A stretch of 53,743 bases of DNA from an uncultured Micromonospora sp. (lineage in GTDB: Bacteria > Actinomycetota > Actinomycetes > Mycobacteriales > Micromonosporaceae), in the NCBI GenBank assembly GCA_937951935.1, contig CALGAM010000067.1:1-53743 (forward strand), read 5' to 3'. The translations under genes and the position numbers were made by a program. The notes under the pieces are model-generated. The model made no database searches and had not been told where the DNA came from. It saw only the letters and a program-made list of their open reading frames with translations. The first letter of the stretch is position 1. Each line of letters opens with the position of its first letter. This document shows, in pieces, positions 35,301 to 41,874 of this stretch.

Positions 35301-35376
35301 CAGCCGGACCCCGGCGCTGGCGAACATCGTGCTGCGGCTGGCCGACACTCCCGGTCTGCTGACCGGCGCCGGGTAG
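32320..35376 (+). CDS. AfsR/SARP-type regulator with BTAD, NB-ARC and TPR domains
   Basis: 1018 residues. An OmpR-like winged helix (1-90: MRFGVLGPLRV, TVDRLVEALWGERPP, YVSRLRERLPG) is followed by the bacterial transcriptional activation domain (about 95-245, ending LGLEPGPELRRLHEAIL), an NB-ARC ATPase with P-loop VSGQPGVGKTALV (near 295-307), Walker B ILVVLDDAA and LVTSRRR, and a C-terminal array of TPR-like helices (about 600-1010). Such proteins are STAND-type switches that activate secondary-metabolism or stress genes; they bind 11-bp-period direct repeats. No biosynthetic cluster is adjacent, so its targets are unknown. ATG with GGGAGA upstream. Confidence 0.93.
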   Translation: MRFGVLGPLRVCLDSGAEVVLRSRHQRTVLGALLVGVGQVVTVDRLVEALWGERPPASYASNLQTYVSRLRERLPGVTIEHRGDGYLLRVDPDDVDVLVFRREIGLARAAMAAGDPATAAERFRRGLRQWRGRPLADLSVPILEPELARWELERVDAQEECVDADLAAGTDLTTVLADLHRLVAEHPLRERPHAQLMVALNRAGRRADALAAYRHARDLLVAELGLEPGPELRRLHEAILRGEEPPRSVPVSGGSPFPVCQLPPAVPGFVGRGDSIARIETLVGDADGTVPVVAVSGQPGVGKTALVVTVAHRLRTRFPDGQLFVHLAGASAAPRDPAAVLADLLRGLGVPGGAVPQNLAALAAAYRARLADRRILVVLDDAATAAQVRPLLPGTPGSAVLVTSRRRLSDLIDARHVPVEPLADDEARQLLAHVVGADRVADEPGSAARIATACGNLPLAVRIAGTRLATRALPLSVLADRLDDERRRLDELAAGDQQVRASLALSVRSLSPAAREAFVLLGSLGPVSFAGWAVAELLDRTNPDRILDELVEANLLEVACPTGAVEPRYRLHDLLRVYAEELTVARADTTNPAATATVDRAAALRRLVTAAAALAGAAARRLPRTLTWARPDEPVDVGRTRVGVAALGDDPLGWLGAELDFLVNLLGRAEGCGADQAVVALAERLAPFCWVQGHWTELERGQRLAGRAAERIGDERALARTEFLDGVLRLARGDLAGAASRLGSGQARLARLGDRHGLACLLSDLAVLYDYQNRAGEAAETAARAIALFRAEGDPLGAVLAAPVLSAAYRGLGRLDEALAVDRAAVAEAGELGAPEIVMARCLNALAVTRLLRDEPSLAYEAAARAVALLRTVGDRYVLLASLRHLASAALCLGRRAEAIRLLRQSHDLAVRLGDRPWATGLARDLAVSWIGEGRAEAAVEVLRECARTFEEMEMPAAQAATLNMLARAYDELGRPDAARDARFWAGMLADPRDSRTPALANIVLRLADTPGLLTGAG

Positions 35377-35437
35377 CCCGCCGGTCGGCGGCCGGGGCCG
35401 GCTGCCCGGGACGGGCTTGGGCGTCGTACCCGGCCGC

Positions 35438-35443
35438 TAGGGT
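35438..35443 (+). promoter_or_regulatory. -10 (TAGGGT) for leaderless WYL regulator
   Basis: TAGGGT lies 6 nt from GTG 35450; CTTGGG 16 bases upstream can serve as -35. No ribosome-binding site precedes the GTG. Confidence 0.55.
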
Positions 35444-35449
35444 CGGTGG

Positions 35450-36172
35450 GTGAACCGTACCGACCGGCTCTACGCCCTGGTGGAGGAGTTGCGCGCGGTC
35501 GCGCCGCGCCCGCGCAGTGCGCGCTGGCTCGCCGAGCGGTTCGAGGTCGACGCGCGCACGATCCGACGCGACATCGGTGCCCTGCAGGAGGCCGGTGTCC
35601 CGATCTACCCCGAGCGGGGCCGGCGCGGGGGCTACGTGCTCGACCGCGCCTACACCCTGCCACCGGTCAACATCACCCCGCGTGAGGCGATCGCCGCGGC
35701 GGTCGCCCTGGCGACGATGGCCGACACCCCGTTCCTCGACGACGCCCGCTCCGCGCTCCACAAGATCCTGGCCGTGATGCCACCGTCGAGTGTGGCGGAG
35801 GCCCGGAGGGTCGCGGACCGGATCCACCTGGCGGCACCCGCGCGGTCGGCGCCGCCGGCCCGCCAGGTGTTGCGGACGGCGGGTGACGCGGTGGTGCGCC
35901 GGACGGTCCTGGCCATCGAGTACGTCGACCGCCACGGCCGGACGTCACGCCGGCACATCGAGCCGGTGGAGCTGCTCGGTGCCGGCCACCAGTGGTATCT
36001 CGTGGGCTGGTGCCGGCTCCGGCAGGAGGTACGCGGGTTCCGGCTGGACCGGATGCGGCGGGCGGCGCCGACCGACGAGGTCGCCCCGCCACGGTCGGTG
36101 GGCGCCGACTGGCGCAGCCGGTTCGACCTGCCGACGGTGCCGCTGAACCTGCCCGGTACGGCCTCCCCCTGA
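35450..36172 (+). CDS. YafY-type HTH/WYL-domain transcriptional regulator
   Basis: 240 residues. A DeoR-like helix-turn-helix (NRTDRLYALVEELR, RSARWLAERFEVDARTIRRD) is followed by GVPIYPERGRRGGYVLD and a WYL domain with QWYLVGWCRLRQEVRGFRLD (about residues 180-199), including the conserved W-Y-L triad and the basic residues of the ligand pocket. WYL proteins sense nucleic-acid or small-molecule ligands; YafY members usually control an adjacent gene. The gene is leaderless from TAGGGT. The NTF2-like gene 171 bases downstream is the most likely target. Confidence 0.92.
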   Translation: MNRTDRLYALVEELRAVAPRPRSARWLAERFEVDARTIRRDIGALQEAGVPIYPERGRRGGYVLDRAYTLPPVNITPREAIAAAVALATMADTPFLDDARSALHKILAVMPPSSVAEARRVADRIHLAAPARSAPPARQVLRTAGDAVVRRTVLAIEYVDRHGRTSRRHIEPVELLGAGHQWYLVGWCRLRQEVRGFRLDRMRRAAPTDEVAPPRSVGADWRSRFDLPTVPLNLPGTASP

Positions 36173-36197
36173 AAGTTCCATCCGTCCCCCGGAAAGC

Positions 36198-36207
36198 TCC
36201 GATCGGA
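36198..36207. promoter_or_regulatory. Ten-bp palindrome TCCGATCGGA
   Basis: A perfect 10-bp palindrome in the 171-bp gap between the WYL regulator and the NTF2-like gene. It could be the WYL operator, but short GC-rich palindromes arise often by chance. Confidence 0.25.
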
Positions 36208-36343
36208 CGATCCGCGCCGGAAATGCGGACAGGGCGGTGCCGCGGTCCCGGTCGAGAATCGTTCCTGACGGCGTTCGGTGCTTCCCGGCGCGAACGATCC
36301 GGTGACCCCACCCCGGTCACCGTCCACGGGAGGAAGTCTCGCC

Positions 36344-36796
36344 ATGACCATCAACACCAACCACAGCCCGGCCCTGGTCGCCGTCGACCCCCGGCCGAGG
36401 CTCTGGGCGAACTGGATGGCACTGCGCAACGGCGACCTGTCGCTCGTCGAGGAGGTCGTCGCCCCGAACCTGGTCGTTCACCTGTCGCCGGCCGGGGAGG
36501 AGCCGGTCCGGCTGCACGGGCGGGCGCGGTTCGTCTCGTGGGTCTCGGCGCTGCACACCGCTCATCCCCGGCTGCGGTTGACCGTCGCGGTCGGTCCGAT
36601 CATCGGACCGGATCTGGTCGCCGGCCGCTGGACCTGTTCCGGAATCCTGCGCCCCGACCGGTACCCGACGCGTCCGGCCGGCGAGGTCGCCGGGGTCGAC
36701 ATCATCCGCATCGACGGTGAGCGGATCGTCGAGTGCTGGAGCCACGACGACGTCCACGCCGCCGTCGAGCGCCCGGTGGCCTGCGCCGCCGCGTAG
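36344..36796 (+). CDS. SnoaL-like/NTF2-fold protein (ester cyclase-like)
   Basis: ATG 36344 with GGGAGGAAG upstream; 150 residues. The fold signature is LWANWMALRNGDLSLVEEVV, followed by VVHLSPAGE, RARFVSWVSALHTAHPRLRL and a C-terminal EVAGVDIIRIDGERIVECW with the conserved acidic and Trp residues of the SnoaL cone-barrel. Members act as polyketide cyclases, isomerases or detoxifying hydrolases; the substrate here is unknown. Placement behind a WYL/YafY regulator suggests ligand-induced expression. It is convergent with the AI-2E-type transporter gene across a hairpin terminator. Confidence 0.82.
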   Translation: MTINTNHSPALVAVDPRPRLWANWMALRNGDLSLVEEVVAPNLVVHLSPAGEEPVRLHGRARFVSWVSALHTAHPRLRLTVAVGPIIGPDLVAGRWTCSGILRPDRYPTRPAGEVAGVDIIRIDGERIVECWSHDDVHAAVERPVACAAA

Positions 36797-36845
36797 CAGC
36801 CGGCCCGGGGCGGCACCCCCGGCTCCGGGTTCGGTCACCCGACGG

Positions 36846-36869
36846 GGGCCCGCCCGGCGGGGCGGGCCC
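36846..36869. terminator. Bidirectional hairpin between convergent genes
   Basis: GGGCCCGCCC (36846-36855) and GGGCGGGCCC (36860-36869) form a perfect 10-bp stem with a GGCG loop, between stops at 36796 (plus) and 36911 (minus). Confidence 0.7.
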
Positions 36870-36910
36870 GGCGGCCGGGCCGGCCCGCCCCGCCCCGGCC
36901 GTCATCCCGC

Positions 36911-38140
36911 TCACCCGTGCGGCGGCTGGGGCTCCGCCGGGCCGGCTGGCTCGTCCGGTGCCGACGTCTCCGCCGGCCCCGTCCCGTCCCGGGGTTCCGC
37001 GCCGTCCGACGGCGGCCCCGGCGACCCCGCCGCGGTTCCGGCCCTCCCGACGTCGGCGGCCCGGCCGCGGTACTCGGCGATCGTGCTGACCACGCTGTAG
37101 ACGACCGCGCCGACCGGCACGGCGACGAACGCGCCCACGATGCCGCCGAGCAGGGTGCCGGCGGTGACCGTGAGCAGGACCACCACGGGGTGCAGGCACA
37201 CCTGGCGCTTCATGATCAACGGTTCGAGGAGGTTCCCCTCCACCTGCTGCACCACGATCACCGCGGCCAGTACCAGCAGCGCCGTCACGGGTCCCCTGGC
37301 CGCCAACCCGACCAGCACCGCGACCCCTCCGGCCACGGTGGCGCCGATGATCGGCACGAACCCGCCGAGGAACGTGATGACGGCGAGGGGCAGCGCCAGC
37401 GGCACCCTGAGCAGGACCAGCGCGAGCCCGATGCCGGCCGCGTCGATGGCGGCGATCACCATCGTGCCCCGGGTGTACGCCCCCAGCGTCCGCCAGCCCG
37501 CCCGGCCCGCCGCGGCGGTGGTCGGCCGCGCCCGTTCCGGAACCCGGGCCAGGATCCACCGCCACATCGGGCGGCCATCCTTGAGCAGGAAGAACAGCAG
37601 CACCAGGACGAGCAGCACGCCCCCGACAGCCTCCGCGACGGTGGCCGCCCCGGTGATCGGGTCCGGCGCGGACCGCCGTACCCCGGCGACGAGCCGCTGG
37701 GCCCACTGGTCCAGCTGTCGGCGGCTGACCGGCAGGGTGGAGACCAGGAACTCCCGGGTCCGGTGCAGGCCCTCGTCGAGCTGCCGCACCAGGTCCGAGA
37801 ACTGGCCGGCGCTCAGCCGCCAGACCAACGCGCTGGCACCGACCAACACCCCGAGCAGCAGCAGCACACCGACGAGCGCGGCGAGCGCGGGCGGGAAACG
37901 GTGCCGTCGCAGCCGGCTGGTCACCGGGTCCAGCAGCCCGGCGAGGAAGAGCGTGGCCGCGAGCGCGATGGCCAGCGGGGCGAGTGCGATGGCGATCCGC
38001 GCGAGGACGTACGCCCCGGCGGTGAGGACGAGGAGGCAGAGGCTGGCCAGCACCGCCCAGCGCAGCAGCCAGGGGAGACGGTCGACCAGGAGGCCGGGCC
38101 GCGCGGCGGGGCCGTCCGACCGGTCGGCCGTTTCGTCCAT
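36911..38140 (-). CDS. AI-2E family transporter (YdgG/TqsA-like)
   Basis: 409 residues; ATG with AGGAGGCGG upstream. About eight membrane helices in the family's order: two near the N-terminus, a soluble amphipathic middle segment (FSDLVRQLDEGLHRTREFL), then VVLVLLFFLLKDGRPMWRW and the hallmark LAVITFLGGFVPIIGATVAGG with the later QQVEGNLLEPLIMKRQV and HPVVVLLTVTAG motifs. The group includes exporters of AI-2 or sodium/proton exchangers; which applies is unknown. The C-terminal ~50 residues are a Pro/Glu/Ala-rich cytosolic tail. Independently placed. Confidence 0.93.
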   Translation of the reverse strand: MDETADRSDGPAARPGLLVDRLPWLLRWAVLASLCLLVLTAGAYVLARIAIALAPLAIALAATLFLAGLLDPVTSRLRRHRFPPALAALVGVLLLLGVLVGASALVWRLSAGQFSDLVRQLDEGLHRTREFLVSTLPVSRRQLDQWAQRLVAGVRRSAPDPITGAATVAEAVGGVLLVLVLLFFLLKDGRPMWRWILARVPERARPTTAAAGRAGWRTLGAYTRGTMVIAAIDAAGIGLALVLLRVPLALPLAVITFLGGFVPIIGATVAGGVAVLVGLAARGPVTALLVLAAVIVVQQVEGNLLEPLIMKRQVCLHPVVVLLTVTAGTLLGGIVGAFVAVPVGAVVYSVVSTIAEYRGRAADVGRAGTAAGSPGPPSDGAEPRDGTGPAETSAPDEPAGPAEPQPPHG

Positions 38141-38206
38141 CTCCGCCTCCTGTCGACCCCGGCGCCCCGGTTACCCGCCGCGGGGCCGCCGACACCTGGC
38201 CCGCGG

Positions 38207-39253
38207 TCAGGCGTGGTCGTTGGCCGGGGGTACGGCACCGACCGGCAGCCGGTAGATCCAGACCGGATAGTCGACGGCGGACCGCCCGCCCGCCAGACCC
38301 GGCGTCCGGTTGAGCTGGGCGGCCGGAATCCAGAGCTGACCCGTACCGTCGAGCCACAGCGCGTCGGCCCAGGCCAGGCGCGGGTCGCTGACCAGCGGCT
38401 CGACGTGGCCGTCGAGGCCGACGGTCAGGATCCGGCGCTGCTCCACGTCGCTCAGGTAGATGACCCCGGCGGCGTCGATCGCGGTGCCGCCGGTGGTCGG
38501 GGTGTCCGCCCACGGCTCGACGTGCTCCGCCACCACCTCCGGCGGGATGTCCGGGTCGTCGAGGCAGCGCGTCTCGATCCGGTAGAGCGGGCCCGAGGCC
38601 GCCTGGAAGTAGAGGTACCGTCCGTCCGGTGAGACCTCCAGCTGGTCGGCGTGGATCCGCAGCTCGGTGCCGTCGGCGGCGCGCAGGATCCGCCCGTCGG
38701 CGCGCAACGGGCGGCGGGCGACCGTGCTGGGGTGCCCGTCGAGGGTCCGGCGGACCTCCCCGGTGGTCAGGTCGAGCACGATCAGACCCGGCGCCCCGGC
38801 GTCGGTCAGGTACGCCATCCGCCCGTTGAACCGTACGTCGTCGACGTAACTGTGCGCGTGGAGCGCCGGACCCAGGTCGTACTCCCGGACCACCGCCGCG
38901 GCCCCGGTGTCGACGACGATCAGCCGTGGCCCCCCGGGCACGACGGGTAGCCCGAACCCGCCGGTGCCGGCGTCGACGATCCACAGGTTGGCGTCCGGGC
39001 CGACGCGCAACGCGTTCACGTGTACGAACGCGCCCCGCGGGTCGGGGCTGTCCCGAACCTCGTTCCAGAGCTCACTCGGGTACGGCACGATCCGGCCGTC
39101 GGAGACGACCTCGCCGACCTGGACACCCGGGCCGTCGGCCGAGGGGAAGCTGACGAAGACCCGTCCGTCGCCGGTGGTGGCCACACCCGTCCAGACCCGG
39201 TTCGCGCTGGTCACCGGGCTCAGCCGGGGGTCCTCTCGCAGGCTCGCGGACAC
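38207..39253 (-). CDS. MRJP/yellow-like beta-propeller protein (L-dopachrome tautomerase-related)
   Basis: 348 residues; GTG start lies 6 nt after TAGGCT, so the mRNA is probably leaderless. The sequence has six blade-like repeats typical of the yellow/major royal jelly family and SMP-30: GVATTGDGRVFVSFPSADG, FVHVNALRVGPDANLWIVDAG, SYVDDVRFNGRMAYLTDAG, QLEVSPDGRYLYFQAASG, GGTAIDAAGVIYLSDVEQ and ADALWLDGTGQLWIPAAQLN. No signal peptide, so it is cytosolic, unlike many relatives. It may be a lactonase or a ligand-binding propeller; substrate unknown. Divergent from the DedA gene. Confidence 0.87.
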   Translation of the reverse strand: MSASLREDPRLSPVTSANRVWTGVATTGDGRVFVSFPSADGPGVQVGEVVSDGRIVPYPSELWNEVRDSPDPRGAFVHVNALRVGPDANLWIVDAGTGGFGLPVVPGGPRLIVVDTGAAAVVREYDLGPALHAHSYVDDVRFNGRMAYLTDAGAPGLIVLDLTTGEVRRTLDGHPSTVARRPLRADGRILRAADGTELRIHADQLEVSPDGRYLYFQAASGPLYRIETRCLDDPDIPPEVVAEHVEPWADTPTTGGTAIDAAGVIYLSDVEQRRILTVGLDGHVEPLVSDPRLAWADALWLDGTGQLWIPAAQLNRTPGLAGGRSAVDYPVWIYRLPVGAVPPANDHA

Positions 39254-39259
39254 GCCGCG

Positions 39260-39265
39260 AGCCTA
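39260..39265 (-). promoter_or_regulatory. -10 (TAGGCT) for leaderless MRJP-like gene
   Basis: On the minus strand TAGGCT is 6 nt from GTG 39253. No ribosome-binding site is present. Confidence 0.5.
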
Positions 39266-39367
39266 ACCGCGCAGCTGGGCGGCCATCAGCGGATTCGCGA
39301 GGCCCGGCGGCCGGCGGGCCGCCGGTTCCGCCGGCGGCGCCGGATTCGTGGTTCCGGCTCGTCGGAC

Positions 39368-39383
39368 CGTGCCCTCGGGCACG
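39368..39383. promoter_or_regulatory. Short perfect hairpin CGTGCC-CTCG-GGCACG
   Basis: Six-bp arms with a 4-nt loop, in the divergent region before the DedA gene. It could be an operator or leader hairpin; the neighbourhood also holds a dense run of GGCCGGCGG-type self-complementary sequence (39300-39345). Confidence 0.3.
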
Positions 39384-39497
39384 ATGGGTGCGTGGAACGG
39401 GTCACCCACGGTGTGGACCGGCCGGCAGGCGCACCCGGGGGCGGCCCCGGTCCGGGCGACCGTGGCGACGGCGACCACCGCACCTGACGGGCACGCC

Positions 39498-40103
39498 GTG
39501 GACGTCCTCGTCGAGATCATCACCGCGTTCTCCGGCTGGCCCGCGCTCCTGCTGGTCGGCGGGCTCGCGTTCGGGGAGTCCGCCGCGTTCGTCGGACTCT
39601 TCCTGCCCGGGGAGGCCGCACTGCTGTTCGGCGGGGCACTCGCGGCGACCGGTCGGGTCAGCCTGGCGGCGATGGTGGTCGTCTCCACCGTCGGCGCCAT
39701 CGCCGGGGACAGCGTCGGCTACGAGATCGGTCGGTGGAGTGGCCCACCGGTGCGACGCAGCCGGACCGGCCGGTGGGTGGGCGAGGAACGCTGGAGCCGC
39801 GCCGAGCGGTTCGTCGCCCGGCACGGACCACTCGCGGTGCTGCTGGGCCGGTGGGTCGGGGTGTTGCGCACCCTGGTGCCGGCGCTGGCCGGCATGAACC
39901 GGATGCCCTACCGCCGGTTCCTGCTCTTCAACGCGCTCGGCGGGGCGGCCTGGGCGGCCACCACCGTGCTGGTCGGCTACCTGGCCGGCGCGTCGTGGCG
40001 ACGGGTGCAGACCCACGTCGGCGAGGCCGGGGTCGGCCTCGCCGCTCTGGTGGTCGCCGTACTGCTGCTCCGGTGGGCCGTGCGTCGTCGCCGTCGCCGT
40101 TGA
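39498..40103 (+). CDS. DedA/VTT-domain membrane protein
   Basis: GTG 39498 (201 residues) is chosen from alignment with the family N-terminus VDVLVEIITAFSGWPALLLV; an in-frame ATG at 39384 would add 38 residues. The VTT signature is present: AFGESAAFVGLFLPGEAALL, then GAIAGDSVGYEIGRWSGPP and the FVARHGPLAVLLGRWVGVLR / LVPALAGMNRMPYRRFLLFN core with the conserved Arg and Pro. The DedA family (undecaprenyl-phosphate or phospholipid scramblase-like) maintains membrane and envelope functions; flipping of undecaprenyl phosphate would fit the teichoic-like cluster, but that is inference. The ribosome-binding site is poor. A strong hairpin follows the stop. Confidence 0.87.
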   Translation: MDVLVEIITAFSGWPALLLVGGLAFGESAAFVGLFLPGEAALLFGGALAATGRVSLAAMVVVSTVGAIAGDSVGYEIGRWSGPPVRRSRTGRWVGEERWSRAERFVARHGPLAVLLGRWVGVLRTLVPALAGMNRMPYRRFLLFNALGGAAWAATTVLVGYLAGASWRRVQTHVGEAGVGLAALVVAVLLLRWAVRRRRRR

Positions 40104-40135
40104 CCCCGACGGTCGGCGCCCTCGACCGTCGGGGT
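40103..40135. terminator. Hairpin between convergent DedA and small-protein genes
   Basis: ACCCCGACGGTCG (40103-40115) and CGACCGTCGGGGT (40123-40135) form a perfect 13-bp stem with a 7-nt loop, starting on the last base of the DedA stop. It also ends transcripts from the minus strand. Confidence 0.8.
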
Positions 40136-40159
40136 GGTCCGGAGCTGTCGGCCGCCGGG

Positions 40160-40387
40160 TCAGCCGACGCCGACCGGGACGTTGATGATGGTCGCCAACA
40201 GCTCCTGCGCCCGCTGGGCCCGGTCGATGTCCTCACGCTGGATCTGTTCGATGAACTGCCGGATGTCGTCGTGTTCCTCGGCGTCACGCTTGTACTGCTC
40301 GTAGACCTGGCCGCCCTTGAGGGCGTGGTACTGGATGGACACCAGGTCGTAGACGATGTTGTCGGCGTGGCCGTGCTTCCTGCCCAT
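40160..40387 (-). CDS. Small acidic conserved-looking protein (75 aa)
   Basis: ATG 40387 with GGGAGGAG upstream. The product begins MGRKHGHADNIVYDLVSIQY and is almost entirely helical, with HALKGGQVYEQYKRDAEEHD and an acidic second half (QFIEQIQREDIDRAQRAQE). No signal peptide or membrane helix. The amphipathic, two-helix pattern suggests a dimeric or partner-binding protein; I do not recognise a family. It lies in the same direction as the membrane-protein gene 134 bases upstream and may share its transcript. Confidence 0.72.
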   Translation of the reverse strand: MGRKHGHADNIVYDLVSIQYHALKGGQVYEQYKRDAEEHDDIRQFIEQIQREDIDRAQRAQELLATIINVPVGVG

Positions 40388-40520
40388 GGCGGTCTCCTCC
40401 CTTGGCTCTCGTCGGCGTCTTCCCCTTCCCGGGCAGCTCGAACCTCGCGCGCTCCCGCCCGGACGGTCCACGCCGGCACCGCCGCGGGGGGCGGACGCGG
40501 CTTCGGGGCCGGTGGTGGGG

Positions 40521-40976
40521 TCAGTCCGCGTACGGCTGGCCGGAGGCGGCGACCGCGACGCCGTACAGCAGGTGATCGGCGAGCAGGGCGAGGTGTTCCC
40601 GCGCACGGTGCCGTCGCTGGTCGATACCGAGCAGCGGGGCGATGCCGGCCTCGAAGAGCGCCCAGAAGGCGAACCCGTACGCCGGGCCCGTGAAGCGTCG
40701 CCGGCGGACCCGTCGGGGCAGGAGCCCGAAGACCACCCCACCGGCCGCGCCGAACGCCCAGTGGATCACCTCGACGAGGGCCTGCCGGCGGTCCGCCGGA
40801 ATCCGGCGGAACAGTCCGGGCGCGGTGTTCCGCAGCACCGTCTCGGGGGGCGTCCGGTCGACGAGTCCGATCGCCGTGCTGATCTGCCGCATTCCGGACA
40901 TCGCCATGGCGGCGACCCCGCCCCGGGCCGCGCCCCGCAGCACCGCCGTGCCGTGCGGCCGCCGCGCCTCGCCCAC
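40521..40976 (-). CDS. Small membrane protein of unknown function (151 aa)
   Basis: GTG 40976 is chosen because GGAGGGGAG precedes it; upstream in-frame codons do not look coding. The product has a short basic N-terminus and three or four weakly hydrophobic helices (GAARGGVAAMAMSGM, VIHWAFGAAGGVVFGLL, GPAYGFAFWALFEAGIAPLL, LLADHLLYGVAVA). The charge pattern and length resemble DUF1440/YagU-like inner-membrane proteins, but I could not confirm a signature. Followed in the same direction by the 75-residue protein gene. A TTGACC-like -35 lies at 41043-41048 on the minus strand. Confidence 0.7.
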   Translation of the reverse strand: MGEARRPHGTAVLRGAARGGVAAMAMSGMRQISTAIGLVDRTPPETVLRNTAPGLFRRIPADRRQALVEVIHWAFGAAGGVVFGLLPRRVRRRRFTGPAYGFAFWALFEAGIAPLLGIDQRRHRAREHLALLADHLLYGVAVAASGQPYAD

Positions 40977-41127
40977 GTCGGCTCCCCTCCGGTTGTCCAC
41001 GACCCCGATCCGCGCCGTACGCCAACAGGACCGGCGTACCCCGGTCAAGCATGGCAAAACCGGCTATCCGGACGGGATGTGTCACCCCGGGCGGGCGCGA
41101 CGGCCCGGGGCGGCGTCATCGCAGGTG

Positions 41128-41133
41128 TAGGCT
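41128..41133 (+). promoter_or_regulatory. -10 (TAGGCT) of the cytidine-deaminase-family gene
   Basis: TAGGCT is 31 bases before ATG 41165, leaving a leader of about 25 nt with GAGGGTGAG as ribosome-binding site. Confidence 0.45.
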
Positions 41134-41164
41134 GGCCCGGATCGGTCGGGCGAGGGTGAGAATC

Positions 41165-41677
41165 ATGCAGAAGCGACCAAGCTGGGACGAGTACTTCACG
41201 GATCTGGTGGTCCAGGTCGCGCGCCGGGCGACCTGTGATCGCGGCCGGTCCGGGTGCGTCGTGGTACGCGACAAGCAGATTCTGTGCACCGGTTACGTCG
41301 GGTCGCCACCGAGCCTGGAACACTGTGACGACGTCGGCCACCTGTTGAAGAACGTCACCGGCAGCGACGGGGTCACCCGCCAGCACTGTGTGCGGACGAT
41401 TCACGCGGAGCAGAACGCGATCGCGCAGGCCGCACGACACGGCATCTCGCTCGACGGCAGCACCTTCTACTGCTCGATGGAGCCGTGCCGCACCTGCGCG
41501 ATGTTGATCGTCAGCGTCGGCGCGAGTCGGGTCGTGGCACGGGCGGCGTACCACGCCGCCGAGGAGAGCCGCCTCATCCTGGCCGCCGCCGGCATCCAGC
41601 TGGAGGTGCTCGACACGAGCCCGGTCCAGTACGCCGATCAGCTCGTCACGACGCCGCCGAACGGGACGGACGGCTAG
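41165..41677 (+). CDS. dCMP/cytidine-deaminase-family zinc enzyme
   Basis: ATG 41165 with GAGGGTGAG in front; 170 residues. Zinc ligands and the proton shuttle are in TIHAEQNAIAQA (His and Glu) and FYCSMEPCRTCAMLIVSVG (two Cys). The N-terminus RPSWDEYFTDLVVQVARRAT matches deoxycytidylate deaminases and ComEB-type proteins, and the length fits dCMP deaminase (dCMP to dUMP for thymidylate synthesis). Some relatives act on other substrates, so the exact one is left open. Independent gene behind TAGGCT; convergent with the xylanase across a hairpin. Confidence 0.9.
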   Translation: MQKRPSWDEYFTDLVVQVARRATCDRGRSGCVVVRDKQILCTGYVGSPPSLEHCDDVGHLLKNVTGSDGVTRQHCVRTIHAEQNAIAQAARHGISLDGSTFYCSMEPCRTCAMLIVSVGASRVVARAAYHAAEESRLILAAAGIQLEVLDTSPVQYADQLVTTPPNGTDG

Positions 41678-41814
41678 CCCGACCTTCCGGGTGCGGCCCG
41701 GCGCCGGGTGACGCGACCGGTTCCGGTCGGTCCACGACCCGCCCCCCGGCGGGCGACGACGGATCCGGTGCCGGGTGTTTCGACCTGCCGGGGCCGGGTG
41801 AGGCCCCGACGGCG

Positions 41815-41856
41815 GGAGCCGGTGCGGGAAGGCGACGCCTCCCGCGCACCGGCTCC
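41815..41856. terminator. Long bulged hairpin between deaminase and xylanase genes
   Basis: GGAGCCGGTGCGGGAAGGC (41815-41833) pairs with GCCTCCCGCGCACCGGCTCC (41837-41856) around GAC, with small bulges. It lies between stops at 41677 (plus) and 41875 (minus). Confidence 0.7.
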
Positions 41857-41874
41857 GGCTGGTTGTCGGATGGA

